From an uncultured Stenotrophomonas sp. (GTDB taxonomy: Bacteria > Pseudomonadota > Gammaproteobacteria > Xanthomonadales > Xanthomonadaceae), in assembly GCA_913775725.1 (NCBI GenBank), contig CAJYNG010000006.1, positions 1-64,000 on the forward strand: 64,000 bases of DNA. Reading direction: 5' to 3'. Each line of letters starts with the position of its first letter. Position 1 is the first letter of the stretch. Shown here one piece after another: positions 37,156-46,444 of the stretch. The position numbers and the translations under genes are program-made. A model generated the notes under the pieces. That model worked only from the letters and a program-made list of their open reading frames with translations, had not been told where the DNA came from and searched no databases.

Positions 37156-38457
37156 TTACTGCGACTTGAGCTGGATGGCCGGGGTGACCTGCATCGCGCG
37201 CCAGGCGGGCAGGAAACCGGCGGCGAGGCTGGCGAACAGGGTCAGGCCGATGGCCAGCAGCAGCATGCTGCCGTCCAGGTGGGCCAGATCCGCGTAGTCC
37301 ACGGGTTGCTGGCGTACCGCGTACAGGCCAAGCAGCGCCAGGCCGATGCCAAGCACACCGCCGGCAACGCCGATTGCACCGGCTTCAACCAGACACTGCA
37401 GGAAGATCTGCCCACGGCTGGCACCGAGGGCGCGACGCACGCCGATCTCGCCGCTGCGGCGCAGGAACTTGGCCAGCAGCAGGCCAACCGTATTGACCAG
37501 GCAGACGCCGAGGAAGCCCAGTGCCAGCCACATCTGCAGGCGCACGTCGCTGGGCACGGCGTTCTTGAAGGTCAACCACTCCATCACCGGGCGCAGCCGC
37601 ACGTTGGTGGGGCGCTCGAAACGCCCCGCTGCACGCTGCTGGTCCGAGTAGTTGACCAGGTAGCTGCGGTAGTCCTCAACCTTGGCCGGGTCCAGCTCTA
37701 CCCAGTACTGGATCCAGCTGCACGGCGCGCTGATCGAGTTGCTGCTGCCATCCGGATTCTCGCCGAAGCAGTTCATGTTGCCGTTGCTGCCGAACTCCAG
37801 GTCCATCGCAGTGGAGAACGGTGCCAGCAGGTCTTCATCCTTGCCGTAGTTGCCGGTGGTCAGATCGAAGAAGTGGGGTTCGGGGCTCCACTCCTTCATC
37901 ACGCCGATCACCCGAAGCGAGTGGCCGTTGAGACGGATCTCGCGCCCCGTGCTGTCGGCGCCCTGGAACAGCTTGTCGTTGATCGCCTTCGACAGTACCA
38001 CCACGCGGCTGCGGTTGTCATCGTCGCTGCTGCTCCAGGCACGCCCGTACTGCATGGGCACGTCGAACATCGGGAAGAAATCAGCCGACGTCCAGCGCGT
38101 ATCCACCGAGAAGGGCTTGAGCGTGCTGAGCTCCGGCTCCACCGTGCCACCGCCCGCACTCATCATCGCCTGGCGGACGCCGCGCTTCTCGCGCAGCAGG
38201 GTCTCGGCGTCGCGCCGGGTCATCTGCTCTTCGGGCTCCTCGCCGGGGGTATAGCCCCCCCGCGGGCGTGGATCGACCTGCACATAGAACAGGCGGTCGC
38301 TCTTGCCTGGAATCGGGTCACCGGAGAGCACGTGGAACACGGTCAGCGTGGTCATCGAGGCACCAATGCCCAGCGCGATGGCGACCACCATCAGCGCGGT
38401 CAGTATCTTGTTGCGGTGGAAGCTGCGCACCGCCAGTCGGGCGTAGTAGGCGAACAT
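37156..38457 (-). CDS. MacB/FtsX-type ABC exporter permease (first permease)
   Basis: This is a 433-residue permease with the MacB layout. An N-terminal membrane helix (about 17-40, ALMVVAIALGIGASMTTLTV) is followed by a long periplasmic domain with conserved cysteines (NCFGENPDGS and the following PCSW). Three C-terminal helices follow, with GEIGVRRALGASRGQIFLQ at the ATPase contact. The gene is 10 nt after the ATPase gene and 21 nt before the second permease. A substrate such as an antibiotic, siderophore or peptide is possible but cannot be assigned. Confidence 0.9.
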   Translation of the reverse strand: MFAYYARLAVRSFHRNKILTALMVVAIALGIGASMTTLTVFHVLSGDPIPGKSDRLFYVQVDPRPRGGYTPGEEPEEQMTRRDAETLLREKRGVRQAMMSAGGGTVEPELSTLKPFSVDTRWTSADFFPMFDVPMQYGRAWSSSDDDNRSRVVVLSKAINDKLFQGADSTGREIRLNGHSLRVIGVMKEWSPEPHFFDLTTGNYGKDEDLLAPFSTAMDLEFGSNGNMNCFGENPDGSSNSISAPCSWIQYWVELDPAKVEDYRSYLVNYSDQQRAAGRFERPTNVRLRPVMEWLTFKNAVPSDVRLQMWLALGFLGVCLVNTVGLLLAKFLRRSGEIGVRRALGASRGQIFLQCLVEAGAIGVAGGVLGIGLALLGLYAVRQQPVDYADLAHLDGSMLLLAIGLTLFASLAAGFLPAWRAMQVTPAIQLKSQ

Positions 38458-38467
38458 GGTCGAACCC

Positions 38468-39193
38468 TCACTCGTTGACGGCGACGATGTGGCGCGGCGG
38501 AGTGGCCAGCACCGGCTCGCGGACCAGGTCGGTCACCTGACCATCGACGATGTGCACGTTGCGCTGCGCGCGCGCGGCCAGTTCCGGGTCGTGGGTGACC
38601 ATCACGATGGTGGTGCCGGCGGCGTTGATCTCCTCCAGCAGCTCCATCACGCCGCGGGCCATCTGCGTGTCCAGGTTGCCGGTCGGTTCGTCGGCCAGCA
38701 GCAGGCGCGGGCTGCCGGCCAGGGCACGCGCGATGGCCGCGCGCTGCTGCTGGCCACCGGACAGTTCATTCGGGTAGTGCTTCATGCGCGAGCCGAGACC
38801 GACCTGGCTCAGCGCCTTCTCGATACGCTCGCGGCGCTCGTTGGCGCTCATCTTCCGATAGCGCAGCGGCACGTCCACGTTGTCGAACAGGTTCAGGTCG
38901 GGGATCAGGTTGAAGCCCTGGAAGATGAAGCCGATCTTCTGGTTGCGCAGGCGGCTGCGGGCGTCGTCACCCAGCGTGCTCACATCCTGGCCGTCCAGCA
39001 TGTAGGTGCCGCTGGTGAAGGTTTCCAGCAGGCCGGCGATGTTGAGGAAGGTGGTCTTGCCGGAGCCTGACGGGCCGGTGACGGCGACGAACTCACCTTC
39101 CTTGACCTGCAGTTCCAGCGAGCGCAGTGCGTGGGTTTCCACCTGTTCGGTGCGGAAGACCTTGGCGACCGAACGCATTTCGAGCATGTACAT
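38468..39193 (-). CDS. ABC exporter ATPase (MacB/LolD type)
   Basis: This is a 241-residue cytosolic ATP-binding subunit. It has Walker A GPSGSGKTT (40-48), the Q loop text GFIFQGFNLIPDLNLFDNV, the ABC signature LSGGQ (144-148), Walker B LLLADEPTGN (about 165-174) and the H loop VTHDPELA. This is the LolD/MacB subfamily that powers FtsX-type permeases. The gene is 10 nt upstream of the first permease and 35 nt downstream of the membrane-fusion gene. Confidence 0.95.
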   Translation of the reverse strand: MYMLEMRSVAKVFRTEQVETHALRSLELQVKEGEFVAVTGPSGSGKTTFLNIAGLLETFTSGTYMLDGQDVSTLGDDARSRLRNQKIGFIFQGFNLIPDLNLFDNVDVPLRYRKMSANERRERIEKALSQVGLGSRMKHYPNELSGGQQQRAAIARALAGSPRLLLADEPTGNLDTQMARGVMELLEEINAAGTTIVMVTHDPELAARAQRNVHIVDGQVTDLVREPVLATPPRHIVAVNE

Positions 39194-39228
39194 GGTGTGT
39201 CCTCTCTCCAGGATTCAGGTATCAGGTA

Positions 39229-40506
39229 TCAGTTGACGGAGACGCGTTCGGCGTCCTTGAACAGGTCGCTGCCGGAGACCACGATGCGGTCGCCCGGCTG
39301 CACACCCGACTTGATTTCCACTTCGCCCAGGCTGCTGACGCCCAGTTCCACCGGACGCCGCACCGCGGTACGGCCATCCATCACGTAGGCCATGCCGTTG
39401 CCCTGTTCGACGAACGGACCACGCTCGACCTTCAGCACGTCCTTGCGGGTGTCGAGCAGCACGCGCACCGACATCCGCTGGCTCTGGCGCAGGCCTTCCG
39501 GCTGCGCGCTGGCGAAGCGCACGCGGGCATTGACCTCGCCGTTGACCACTTCCGGCGACACCGCGCTGATCTCGCCCGGGAACGGCTGGCCGTTGCCGCC
39601 GGTCAGCTGTGCGGGCATGCCGATTGCCAGGTCACGGGCGAAGCTTTCCGGCACCTTGATCTCGACCACGAACTTGGACAGGTCGACCACGCCCAGCACC
39701 GGCGCATTGGCGGCCAGGTTGGTGGACTGGACGGCCTGCACCTGGCCGACCTGGCCATCGAACGGTGCACGCAGGGTGAGCGCATCGACCTGGCGCTGTA
39801 CTTCAGCCACCACGGCCTTCTGGCGGTCGGCCAGCAGGCGCTTGTTGCGGGCATCCAGATCGGCGCCCTGGCTCTGCAGGCGGGCATCGGTGGTGGCGTT
39901 GGCCAGGGTGATGTCGGCCTTCTTCAGCGAGTCCTTGGCCTTGGCCAGATCGATCTGCGGCACCGCACCGCCGTCGTAACCGCGCTGGTAGCGCTGCAGG
40001 TCGCGGTCGGCGGCCTGTCGTTCGATGGTGGCCTGGTCGGTTTCCTTGCGCGACTTGGCGCGGGCCAGGGTGGCGTCCAGCGCGGCGCGGCTGGCCTCGG
40101 CTTCCAGACCGGCCAGGGTAGCCTGCTCCTGGGCCAGCTTGCTGCGCAGTTCCGGGCTGTCGATGACCGCCAGCTCCTGGTCCTTCTTGACCACGTCGCC
40201 GGCGACCACCTTCAGGTCTACGGTGCCGGCCGAGATGGCGTACAGGATCGGGCTGTTGGCGGCGATCACGCGGCCGTCAGCGGCGATGTCGCGGACCAGG
40301 TCGCCGCGCTTCACTTCGGCGATGCGCACGCGGCTGCTGTCGAAAGAGCGGCTGGCATTGGACCAGGCGTGCACGGCCCAGCCGATGCCGGCGAGCAGCA
40401 CGATGGCGCCCAGTGCCGGCCAGCGGTAGCGCTGCCAGTTGGCGCGGGTGGTGCCGGCCGGGGCGGAGGAAACGATCTGGTCCTGTGCGGAAGTGTCGCG
40501 GATCAT
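39229..40506 (-). CDS. Membrane-fusion (HlyD/MacA-like) protein of the exporter
   Basis: This is a 425-residue periplasmic adaptor. A short cytosolic tail leads to one membrane helix (about residues 30-46, ALGAIVLLAGIGWAVHAW). A lipoyl-like barrel then flanks a long alpha-helical hairpin (about 110-240), followed by a beta-barrel and a membrane-proximal domain ending GDRIVVSGSDLF. It connects the permeases with an outer-membrane factor; no TolC gene lies here. The start at 40506 is preferred; the frame upstream is not protein-like. It is the first gene of the exporter operon, 22 nt from the predicted transcription start of a sigma54 promoter. Confidence 0.9.
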   Translation of the reverse strand: MIRDTSAQDQIVSSAPAGTTRANWQRYRWPALGAIVLLAGIGWAVHAWSNASRSFDSSRVRIAEVKRGDLVRDIAADGRVIAANSPILYAISAGTVDLKVVAGDVVKKDQELAVIDSPELRSKLAQEQATLAGLEAEASRAALDATLARAKSRKETDQATIERQAADRDLQRYQRGYDGGAVPQIDLAKAKDSLKKADITLANATTDARLQSQGADLDARNKRLLADRQKAVVAEVQRQVDALTLRAPFDGQVGQVQAVQSTNLAANAPVLGVVDLSKFVVEIKVPESFARDLAIGMPAQLTGGNGQPFPGEISAVSPEVVNGEVNARVRFASAQPEGLRQSQRMSVRVLLDTRKDVLKVERGPFVEQGNGMAYVMDGRTAVRRPVELGVSSLGEVEIKSGVQPGDRIVVSGSDLFKDAERVSVN

Positions 40507-40540
40507 CGGATGCGTGCCTGACGGTGGTAGCCAATACCAA

Positions 40541-40556
40541 GCACGTAGCGTGCCAA
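40541..40556 (-). promoter_or_regulatory. Sigma54 (-24/-12) promoter of the exporter operon
   Basis: On the minus strand the sequence TTGGCACGCTACGTGCTT has GG at 40554-40553 and GC at 40542-40541 with exactly 10 nt between. It agrees with the consensus TTGGCACGnnnnTTGCT at all specified positions except one (T to G). The expected transcription start is about 40529, giving a 22-nt leader. The ten-nt GG/GC spacing is what sigma54 requires. Confidence 0.75.
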
Positions 40557-40596
40557 CTTTATTTCCTTTCAGGTCAACAGGTTGGGAGGCGTGCTG

Positions 40597-40667
40597 AAGT
40601 GTCCGGGTGTCCGCGGACACCTTTCCGGACACTTTCATTAAGCGGACAGGAGGGGGAAGCCGGACAC
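40597..40667. promoter_or_regulatory. TGTCCG/CGGACA half-site array (predicted activator-binding UAS)
   Basis: Six half-sites lie in 68 bp, TGTCCG at 40600 and 40608 and CGGACA at 40614, 40626, 40643 and 40662. The inner pair makes a perfect 16-bp palindrome (ggtgtccgcggacacc, 40606-40621) nested in 10-bp outer arms (aagtgtccgg / ccggacactt, 40597-40606 and 40625-40634). Its centre is about 84 bp upstream of the predicted exporter start, the usual distance for a sigma54-activator enhancer. It also overlaps the divergent glmS promoter region. Confidence 0.65.
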
Positions 40668-40673
40668 GCAGGC

Positions 40674-40679
40674 TAGAAT
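40674..40679 (+). promoter_or_regulatory. Candidate -10 element of glmS
   Basis: The hexamer tagaat lies 30 nt before the glmS ATG. Two CGGACA half-sites (40643-40648 and 40662-40667) sit in its -35/-10 window, so the exporter activator could interfere with or affect glmS. Confidence 0.4.
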
Positions 40680-40709
40680 GCGCCGATCGTCTTCAAGGAA
40701 ACGCGTGAC

Positions 40710-42548
<1,839 letters not shown>

Positions 42549-42994
42549 GGCGCCCGGATCCGTTGGGAGCTGCATGCGAAGGGGCCCCACGTGGGCCCCT
42601 TTCGTTTGTGTCGGAGTCCGTGCGAAGTGGGACAGCTGCCGGGTGTTCCGTCCGCCGTCGGCAGCAGGCAATCAATCTTTAATGCGCGATGCCGCCTGTA
42701 TTCAGCGGCGGTTTCAGCCGCGGTGCCATTCTCTGGATCGTCAGTTGGTTCCCACGACGAACTGTCCTATCGATGCCGGTAGTGACCGATGGTCGCAGTC
42801 GTAGAATCGATTTGACCGAGGTCCGGGTTGAGCGGTTGAGCCCACCTCGTTCGCGTTGCAGCACATCGTCTGCCGATCCATTCCAAGCGGCCGCCGGGTG
42901 CGCCAGACGTGCGCTGAAAGGTCTGTTCCCGGGGAGGGGGCGTATCGGAAGAGCACACTTTTTTGACTTCAGTGACCTGCACCAGGAAACAAGA
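42549..42994. other. Intergenic region between glmS and the CBS gene
   Basis: Beyond the glmS terminator this 446-bp gap has a -10-like tagaat at 42802-42807 and short inverted words (gccgcctgtattcagcggcgg at about 42690-42712 region), but no repeats of the GTAG type and no convincing gene. It is the long leader or promoter region of the CBS gene. No tRNA-like cloverleaf is visible. Confidence 0.5.
42580..42600 (+). terminator. Rho-independent terminator of glmS
   Basis: The stem aggggccc / gggcccct with loop cacgt is followed by ttcgtttg. It lies 31 nt after the glmS stop. Confidence 0.8.
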
Positions 42995-43426
42995 ATGAAC
43001 GTCCGCGAACTCCTGCAATCCAAGAAAGAAGCTGTCATCACCATCGACGCCGAAGACACCATCGGTGCCGCCGCCCACAAGATGAGCGCGAACAAGATCG
43101 CTGCGCTGGTGGTGATGAAGGACGATGCCCCGGTCGGCATCATTTCCGAGAAGGACATCGTGCGTACCTTGGCCGACGACGGCCCGCAGGCCGGCCGCCG
43201 GGTGATCTCCAGCCTGCCGTCCACCGGTCTGGAAGGCATTGCGCCGGAAGCGACCCTGAAGCAGGCCATGTCGTTGATGACGTACTCGCGGCGCCGTCAT
43301 CTGATGGTCACCGAAGGCGCCCGCCTGGTCGGCATCCTCAGCCTGGGCGACATCGTGAAGAACCTGCTGGGCGAGCTGGAACTGGAAAAGGCCGTGCTGC
43401 AGGACATCTACATGGCCGCCCACTGA
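42995..43426 (+). CDS. CBS-pair domain protein
   Basis: This is a 143-residue cytosolic protein that is almost only a CBS pair (Bateman module). The two repeats occupy about 8-58 (AVITIDAEDTIGAAAHKMSA, ALVVMKDDAPVGIISEKDI) and 70-125 (GIAPEATLKQAMSLMTYSRR, LMVTEGARLVGILSLGDIV). Such modules bind adenine nucleotides. It ends with a short helix ELELEKAVLQDIYMAAH. There is no enzyme domain, so its partner is unknown. The ATG at 42995 has agga upstream. Confidence 0.9.
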   Translation: MNVRELLQSKKEAVITIDAEDTIGAAAHKMSANKIAALVVMKDDAPVGIISEKDIVRTLADDGPQAGRRVISSLPSTGLEGIAPEATLKQAMSLMTYSRRRHLMVTEGARLVGILSLGDIVKNLLGELELEKAVLQDIYMAAH

Positions 43427-43448
43427 GGGCTGGACCATTGGACGCAGA

Positions 43449-43471
43449 GAAGCCGGGCATTGCCCGGCTTC
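43449..43471. terminator. Hairpin terminator after the CBS gene
   Basis: A stem of at least 9 bp (gaagccggg / cccggcttc) with loop cattg is followed on the plus strand by ttcgttc. It lies between convergent genes. Confidence 0.75.
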
Positions 43472-43493
43472 TTCGTTCACGGCTTCGGTGATA

Positions 43494-43922
43494 TCAGAAA
43501 GTGACCTTCACCGAATCGGCGCTGTAGTTCGCCGGGCCGTGGTAGACCACCTCGATGTTGTTGCCATCCGGATCGAGCACGAAGGCGCCGTAGTAGCCCG
43601 GATGGTAGGGGCGTTCGCCCGGTGCACCGTTGTCCGTACCACCGGCGGCGATGGCTGCAGTGTGGAAGGCATCGACGGTGGCGCTGTCGCGTGCCTGGAA
43701 GGCCAGATGGTGGCGGCCGGTCAGCTGGCCGGCGGCGGCCTTGCTGCTGGCGCTGGAAATGAACAGCTCGTCGGCCCAGAAGTAGTCATCGCCTTCGCCG
43801 GCGATCGGGATGCCGATCGTATCGAACACCGCCTGATAGAAGCGGCGGCTGGCGGCCAGGTCACGCACCACCAGCTGCAGGTGGTCGATCAGGCGGCCGC
43901 GGTGCAGTTCCATCGTTTCCAT
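43494..43922 (-). CDS. VOC family protein (glyoxalase/bleomycin-resistance fold)
   Basis: This is a 142-residue protein of the vicinal oxygen chelate superfamily. The two beta-alpha-beta-beta-beta modules are seen as DHLQLVVRDLAASRRFYQAVF and RHHLAFQARDSATVDAFHTAA, with metal-ligand candidates His in DHLQL and RHHLAF and Glu in NNIEVVYHG. It is a possible glyoxalase, dioxygenase or resistance protein; the substrate is unknown. The start at 43922 has gagg 5 nt upstream. A frame opening 17 residues earlier reads through a palindromic repeat and is rejected. Confidence 0.85.
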   Translation of the reverse strand: METMELHRGRLIDHLQLVVRDLAASRRFYQAVFDTIGIPIAGEGDDYFWADELFISSASSKAAAGQLTGRHHLAFQARDSATVDAFHTAAIAAGGTDNGAPGERPYHPGYYGAFVLDPDGNNIEVVYHGPANYSADSVKVTF

Positions 43923-43936
43923 ACGAACCTCGCAAA

Positions 43937-44010
43937 AAAGGGGACGGAGGGGATTAAGTCGCTTCCAGCTCAATAGTGCCAGAAACGGCTTAATCCCCTC
44001 CGTCCCCTTT
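43937..44010. repeat. Palindromic element with GGGGACGGAGGGGATTAAG arms
   Basis: The arms aaaggggacggaggggatta(ag) at 43937-43958 and its reverse complement at 43989-44010 are 22 bp and perfect, around a 30-nt loop. A second, uninterrupted member is at 48482-48547. The element lies between two VOC genes and reads through in frame upstream of one of them. Confidence 0.75.
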
Positions 44011-44015
44011 ACGGG

Positions 44016-44534
44016 TCAGACGTTGGAGATGATCTCGACCCAGTAGCCGTCCGGGTCCTTGATGAAGGCCAGGTTCTTCATGCGGCCGTCGGTCAGGCGC
44101 TTCTGGAAGGTCACGCCCAGATCCTCGAAGCGCTGGCAGGCCGCCTCGATGTCCGGCACCGACACGCAGATGTGGCCGAAGCCGCGCGGGTCGCTGTTGC
44201 CGTCGTGGTAGACCGCGCCGTCCTGGCTTTCGGTGCCGTGGTTGTGGGTCAGTTCCAGCACGCCCGGCAGGCCAGCCATCCACACGCGGCGCTGGGAGTC
44301 GTCTTCCGGCACCACCGCGCCGGCCGGTACGTAGGCCAGGAAGTACAGGCTGAACTGGGCGTCCGGGAAGTCGCGCTTGTCGATCAGCTGGTAGCCGAGC
44401 ACGCGGGTATAGAAGTCCAGCGAGGCGGTGATGTCCTTCACCCGCAGCATGGTGTGGTTGAACACGAAGCCGGTGGTTTCGGCCGGGGCCTGGGCGGCGA
44501 CGCCGGGAACATCGCGCAGGGCGGGAATGGTCAT
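44016..44534 (-). CDS. gloA: Lactoylglutathione lyase (glyoxalase I)
   Basis: This is a 172-residue glyoxalase I that isomerises the hemithioacetal of methylglyoxal and glutathione. The extended N terminus before the first module leads to FNHTMLRVKDITASLDFYT, KRDFPDAQFSLYFLAY, LELTHNHGTE and GHICVSVPDIEAACQRFEDL, with the metal ligands His in FNHTML, Glu in LELTHN, His in GFGHIC and Glu in WVEIIS. It is homologous in fold only to the neighbouring VOC gene, which it precedes in transcription. Confidence 0.93.
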   Translation of the reverse strand: MTIPALRDVPGVAAQAPAETTGFVFNHTMLRVKDITASLDFYTRVLGYQLIDKRDFPDAQFSLYFLAYVPAGAVVPEDDSQRRVWMAGLPGVLELTHNHGTESQDGAVYHDGNSDPRGFGHICVSVPDIEAACQRFEDLGVTFQKRLTDGRMKNLAFIKDPDGYWVEIISNV

Positions 44535-44612
44535 GGGGGAGGTCCTTCAGACAGGGCCGTTGCTGGCCGGATGGGGTCATTCTACCGGCCGTCACCTGAC
44601 AGCACCGCGACG

Positions 44613-44618
44613 TACAAT
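44613..44618 (+). promoter_or_regulatory. Candidate -10 of the PLP enzyme gene
   Basis: The hexamer tacaat lies 38 nt before the ATG at 44657. Confidence 0.35.
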
Positions 44619-44656
44619 GGACGGATCGCACCGTTCCGTTCTGAGCATTGCCCGCC

Positions 44657-45769
44657 ATGTCGCAGCGTGAATGGGTGGCCGCTGCCATCCGCAAGATCGA
44701 AGCCGATTTCAACCGTTCCGCCGATACCCACCTGATCCCGCTTGCACTGCCCGGGTTCGAGGGCATCGACCTGTACCTGAAGGATGAATCGAGCCATCCC
44801 ACTGGCAGCCTCAAGCACCGGTTGGCGCGCTCGCTGTTCCTGTACGCGCTGACCAACGGCTGGTTGCGCGAAGGGCGACCGGTGATCGAGGCGTCCAGTG
44901 GCTCGACCGCGGTGTCCGAAGCTTACTTCGCGCGCCTGCTCGGCCTGCCGTTCATTGCGGTGATCCCGGCCACGACCTCGCCGGAGAAGATTGCCGCCAT
45001 CGAGTTCCACGGGGGCCGCTGCCACCTGGTCGAGCGCGCCTGCGAACTCAACGGTGAATCGGAGAAGCTGGCCCGCGAAACCGGTGGTCACTTCATGGAC
45101 CAGTTCACCTACGCCGAGCGCGCTACCGACTGGCGGGCCAACAACAACATCGCCGAGTCCATCTTCAAGCAGATGGCCGAGGAGCCCAGCCCGGTTCCGG
45201 AATGGATCGTGTGCAGCCCCGGTACCGGCGGTACTGCAGCGACGCTGGGCCGCTATGTCAGCTACCGCCGGCACGACACCCGCATTCTCTGCGCGGACCC
45301 GGAAGTGTCGGTGTTCTTCGACGGTTACCAGGCCGCCGTGGCTGGTGAGCCCGACTGGCGTGGCCTGACCTGCAGCGGCGGTTCGCGCGTGGAAGGCATC
45401 GGCCGGCCGCGTGTGGAACCGAGCTTCATCCCGACCAGTGTGGATGCGATGGTGAAGGTGCCCGACGCGCTGAGCCTGGCCGCCATGCGCCATGTCAGCC
45501 GCCAGCTCGGCCGTCGTGTCGGTGGCTCCACCGGCACCAATTTCATCGGCGTGCTGCAGGCCGCGCAGTGGATGCGTGAGGCCGGCCACCAGGGCAGCAT
45601 CGTCAGCATCCTGTGCGACAGCGGCGAGCGCTACGCGCAGAGCTATTACGACCCGGCGTGGTACGCGCGCCAGGGCATCGATGTCGACGGCGCCGATGCG
45701 CAGCTGGTGGCGGCAGTGGCCGGGCAGGGGCTGCCGGAGCTGCCGTGGTGCAGCCTGGAAGCGCTGTAA
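44657..45769 (+). CDS. PLP-dependent cysteine synthase-family enzyme
   Basis: This is a 370-residue fold-type II PLP enzyme related to cysteine synthase and the actinobacterial cysteine desulfhydrase Cds1. The PLP lysine is in [17 protein letters not shown]. The phosphate-binding loop is [12 protein letters not shown] and the substrate loop is [14 protein letters not shown]. It has an N-terminal extension (about 30 residues) and a C-terminal extension relative to CysK. The reaction may be cysteine breakdown or another beta-elimination; the sequence does not decide. The ATG at 44657 is favoured over a TTG nine nt upstream. There is no SD. Confidence 0.85.
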   Translation: MSQREWVAAAIRKIEADFNRSADTHLIPLALPGFEGIDLYLKDESSHPTGSLKHRLARSLFLYALTNGWLREGRPVIEASSGSTAVSEAYFARLLGLPFIAVIPATTSPEKIAAIEFHGGRCHLVERACELNGESEKLARETGGHFMDQFTYAERATDWRANNNIAESIFKQMAEEPSPVPEWIVCSPGTGGTAATLGRYVSYRRHDTRILCADPEVSVFFDGYQAAVAGEPDWRGLTCSGGSRVEGIGRPRVEPSFIPTSVDAMVKVPDALSLAAMRHVSRQLGRRVGGSTGTNFIGVLQAAQWMREAGHQGSIVSILCDSGERYAQSYYDPAWYARQGIDVDGADAQLVAAVAGQGLPELPWCSLEAL

Positions 45770-45776
45770 CGCCCTT

Positions 45777-45865
45777 GTAGCGTCGAGCGATGCTCGACTG
45801 CTTTCGCTCCGGATGCCTGACCCGGTGGCAAGCGCCAAGAGCCGTCGAGCATGGCTCCACGCTGC
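45777..45865. repeat. Inverted GTAG REP pair, one arm decayed
   Basis: The copy at 45777-45800 has gtag and the word gtcgagc.gatgctcgac. The partner at 45841-45865 (minus strand) carries substitutions at the outer end. The pair lies 5 nt before the stop of the small minus-strand gene. Confidence 0.7.
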
Positions 45866-45869
45866 AGAT

Positions 45870-46274
45870 TCAATACCCCGCTGCGGTGAACGCGTCCAGC
45901 ACCGCATCGCGCAGCGCATCGGGCAATGCCTCGATATCCATCGCGCGATCATCCAGATGCAGGCTCGGGTCCAGGATGCTGGCGCGTCCCTGGGCCAGCG
46001 CCTGCAGCCACAGCAGCACGCAGATCACGAACTCGCGCTCGTGGCCCAGCTGCAGCTGGCTGGCGCCGCGTTCGATCACCTCGAACGGGTACCACTCCTG
46101 GGCATCGTTGAACGTGCCGCCCTGCTGCAACACTGCCTGCAGCTGATGCAGGTGACGCGGGGCGTCGTCGCCGGCATCGCACAATGCGGCGATCCAGGTC
46201 AGTTCGGCCGGGCTGGCGGACAATGCCAGTGACCGGGCCGGTGAGGTGGATGCAACTGCAGCCAGACCTTCCAT
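45870..46274 (-). CDS. Hypothetical protein, 134 residues
   Basis: This is a small soluble protein with no recognised domain. The start MEGLAAVAST at 46274 is chosen because the frame further upstream lacks protein character. The middle contains NDAQEWYPFEVIERGASQLQ and the following FVICVLLWLQAL, which hints at a helical repeat; the end is helical and acidic (DIEALPDALRDAVLDAF). It is followed by a decayed REP pair. It may be conserved in related species but I cannot name it. It is convergent with the PLP enzyme. Confidence 0.6.
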   Translation of the reverse strand: MEGLAAVASTSPARSLALSASPAELTWIAALCDAGDDAPRHLHQLQAVLQQGGTFNDAQEWYPFEVIERGASQLQLGHEREFVICVLLWLQALAQGRASILDPSLHLDDRAMDIEALPDALRDAVLDAFTAAGY

Positions 46275-46444
46275 GTAGGGCCTCGTTCGGTGCGTACCGC
46301 TGCGGACTCCCCCGCAGGCAGAGCTTCGAACCGCGACCGTAAGGCCGACGTGAATGCCGGGCCGCGCCCCCTTGTCAGCCCCGCCTGCCAGCGCCATATC
46401 CTGCATGCTGCCCGCCTGTCGGGCCCGTATCCTGGAGATCTGCC

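Noticed and set aside
42549-42994. Structured RNA or tRNA in the glmS-CBS gap
   Set aside because: No cloverleaf or T-loop word was found; short inverted words are too weak to call a structured RNA.
43923-43973. N-terminal extension of the VOC gene beginning at 43973
   Set aside because: The extra residues are encoded by a palindromic repeat, and a good ribosome site lies before the shorter start at 43922.
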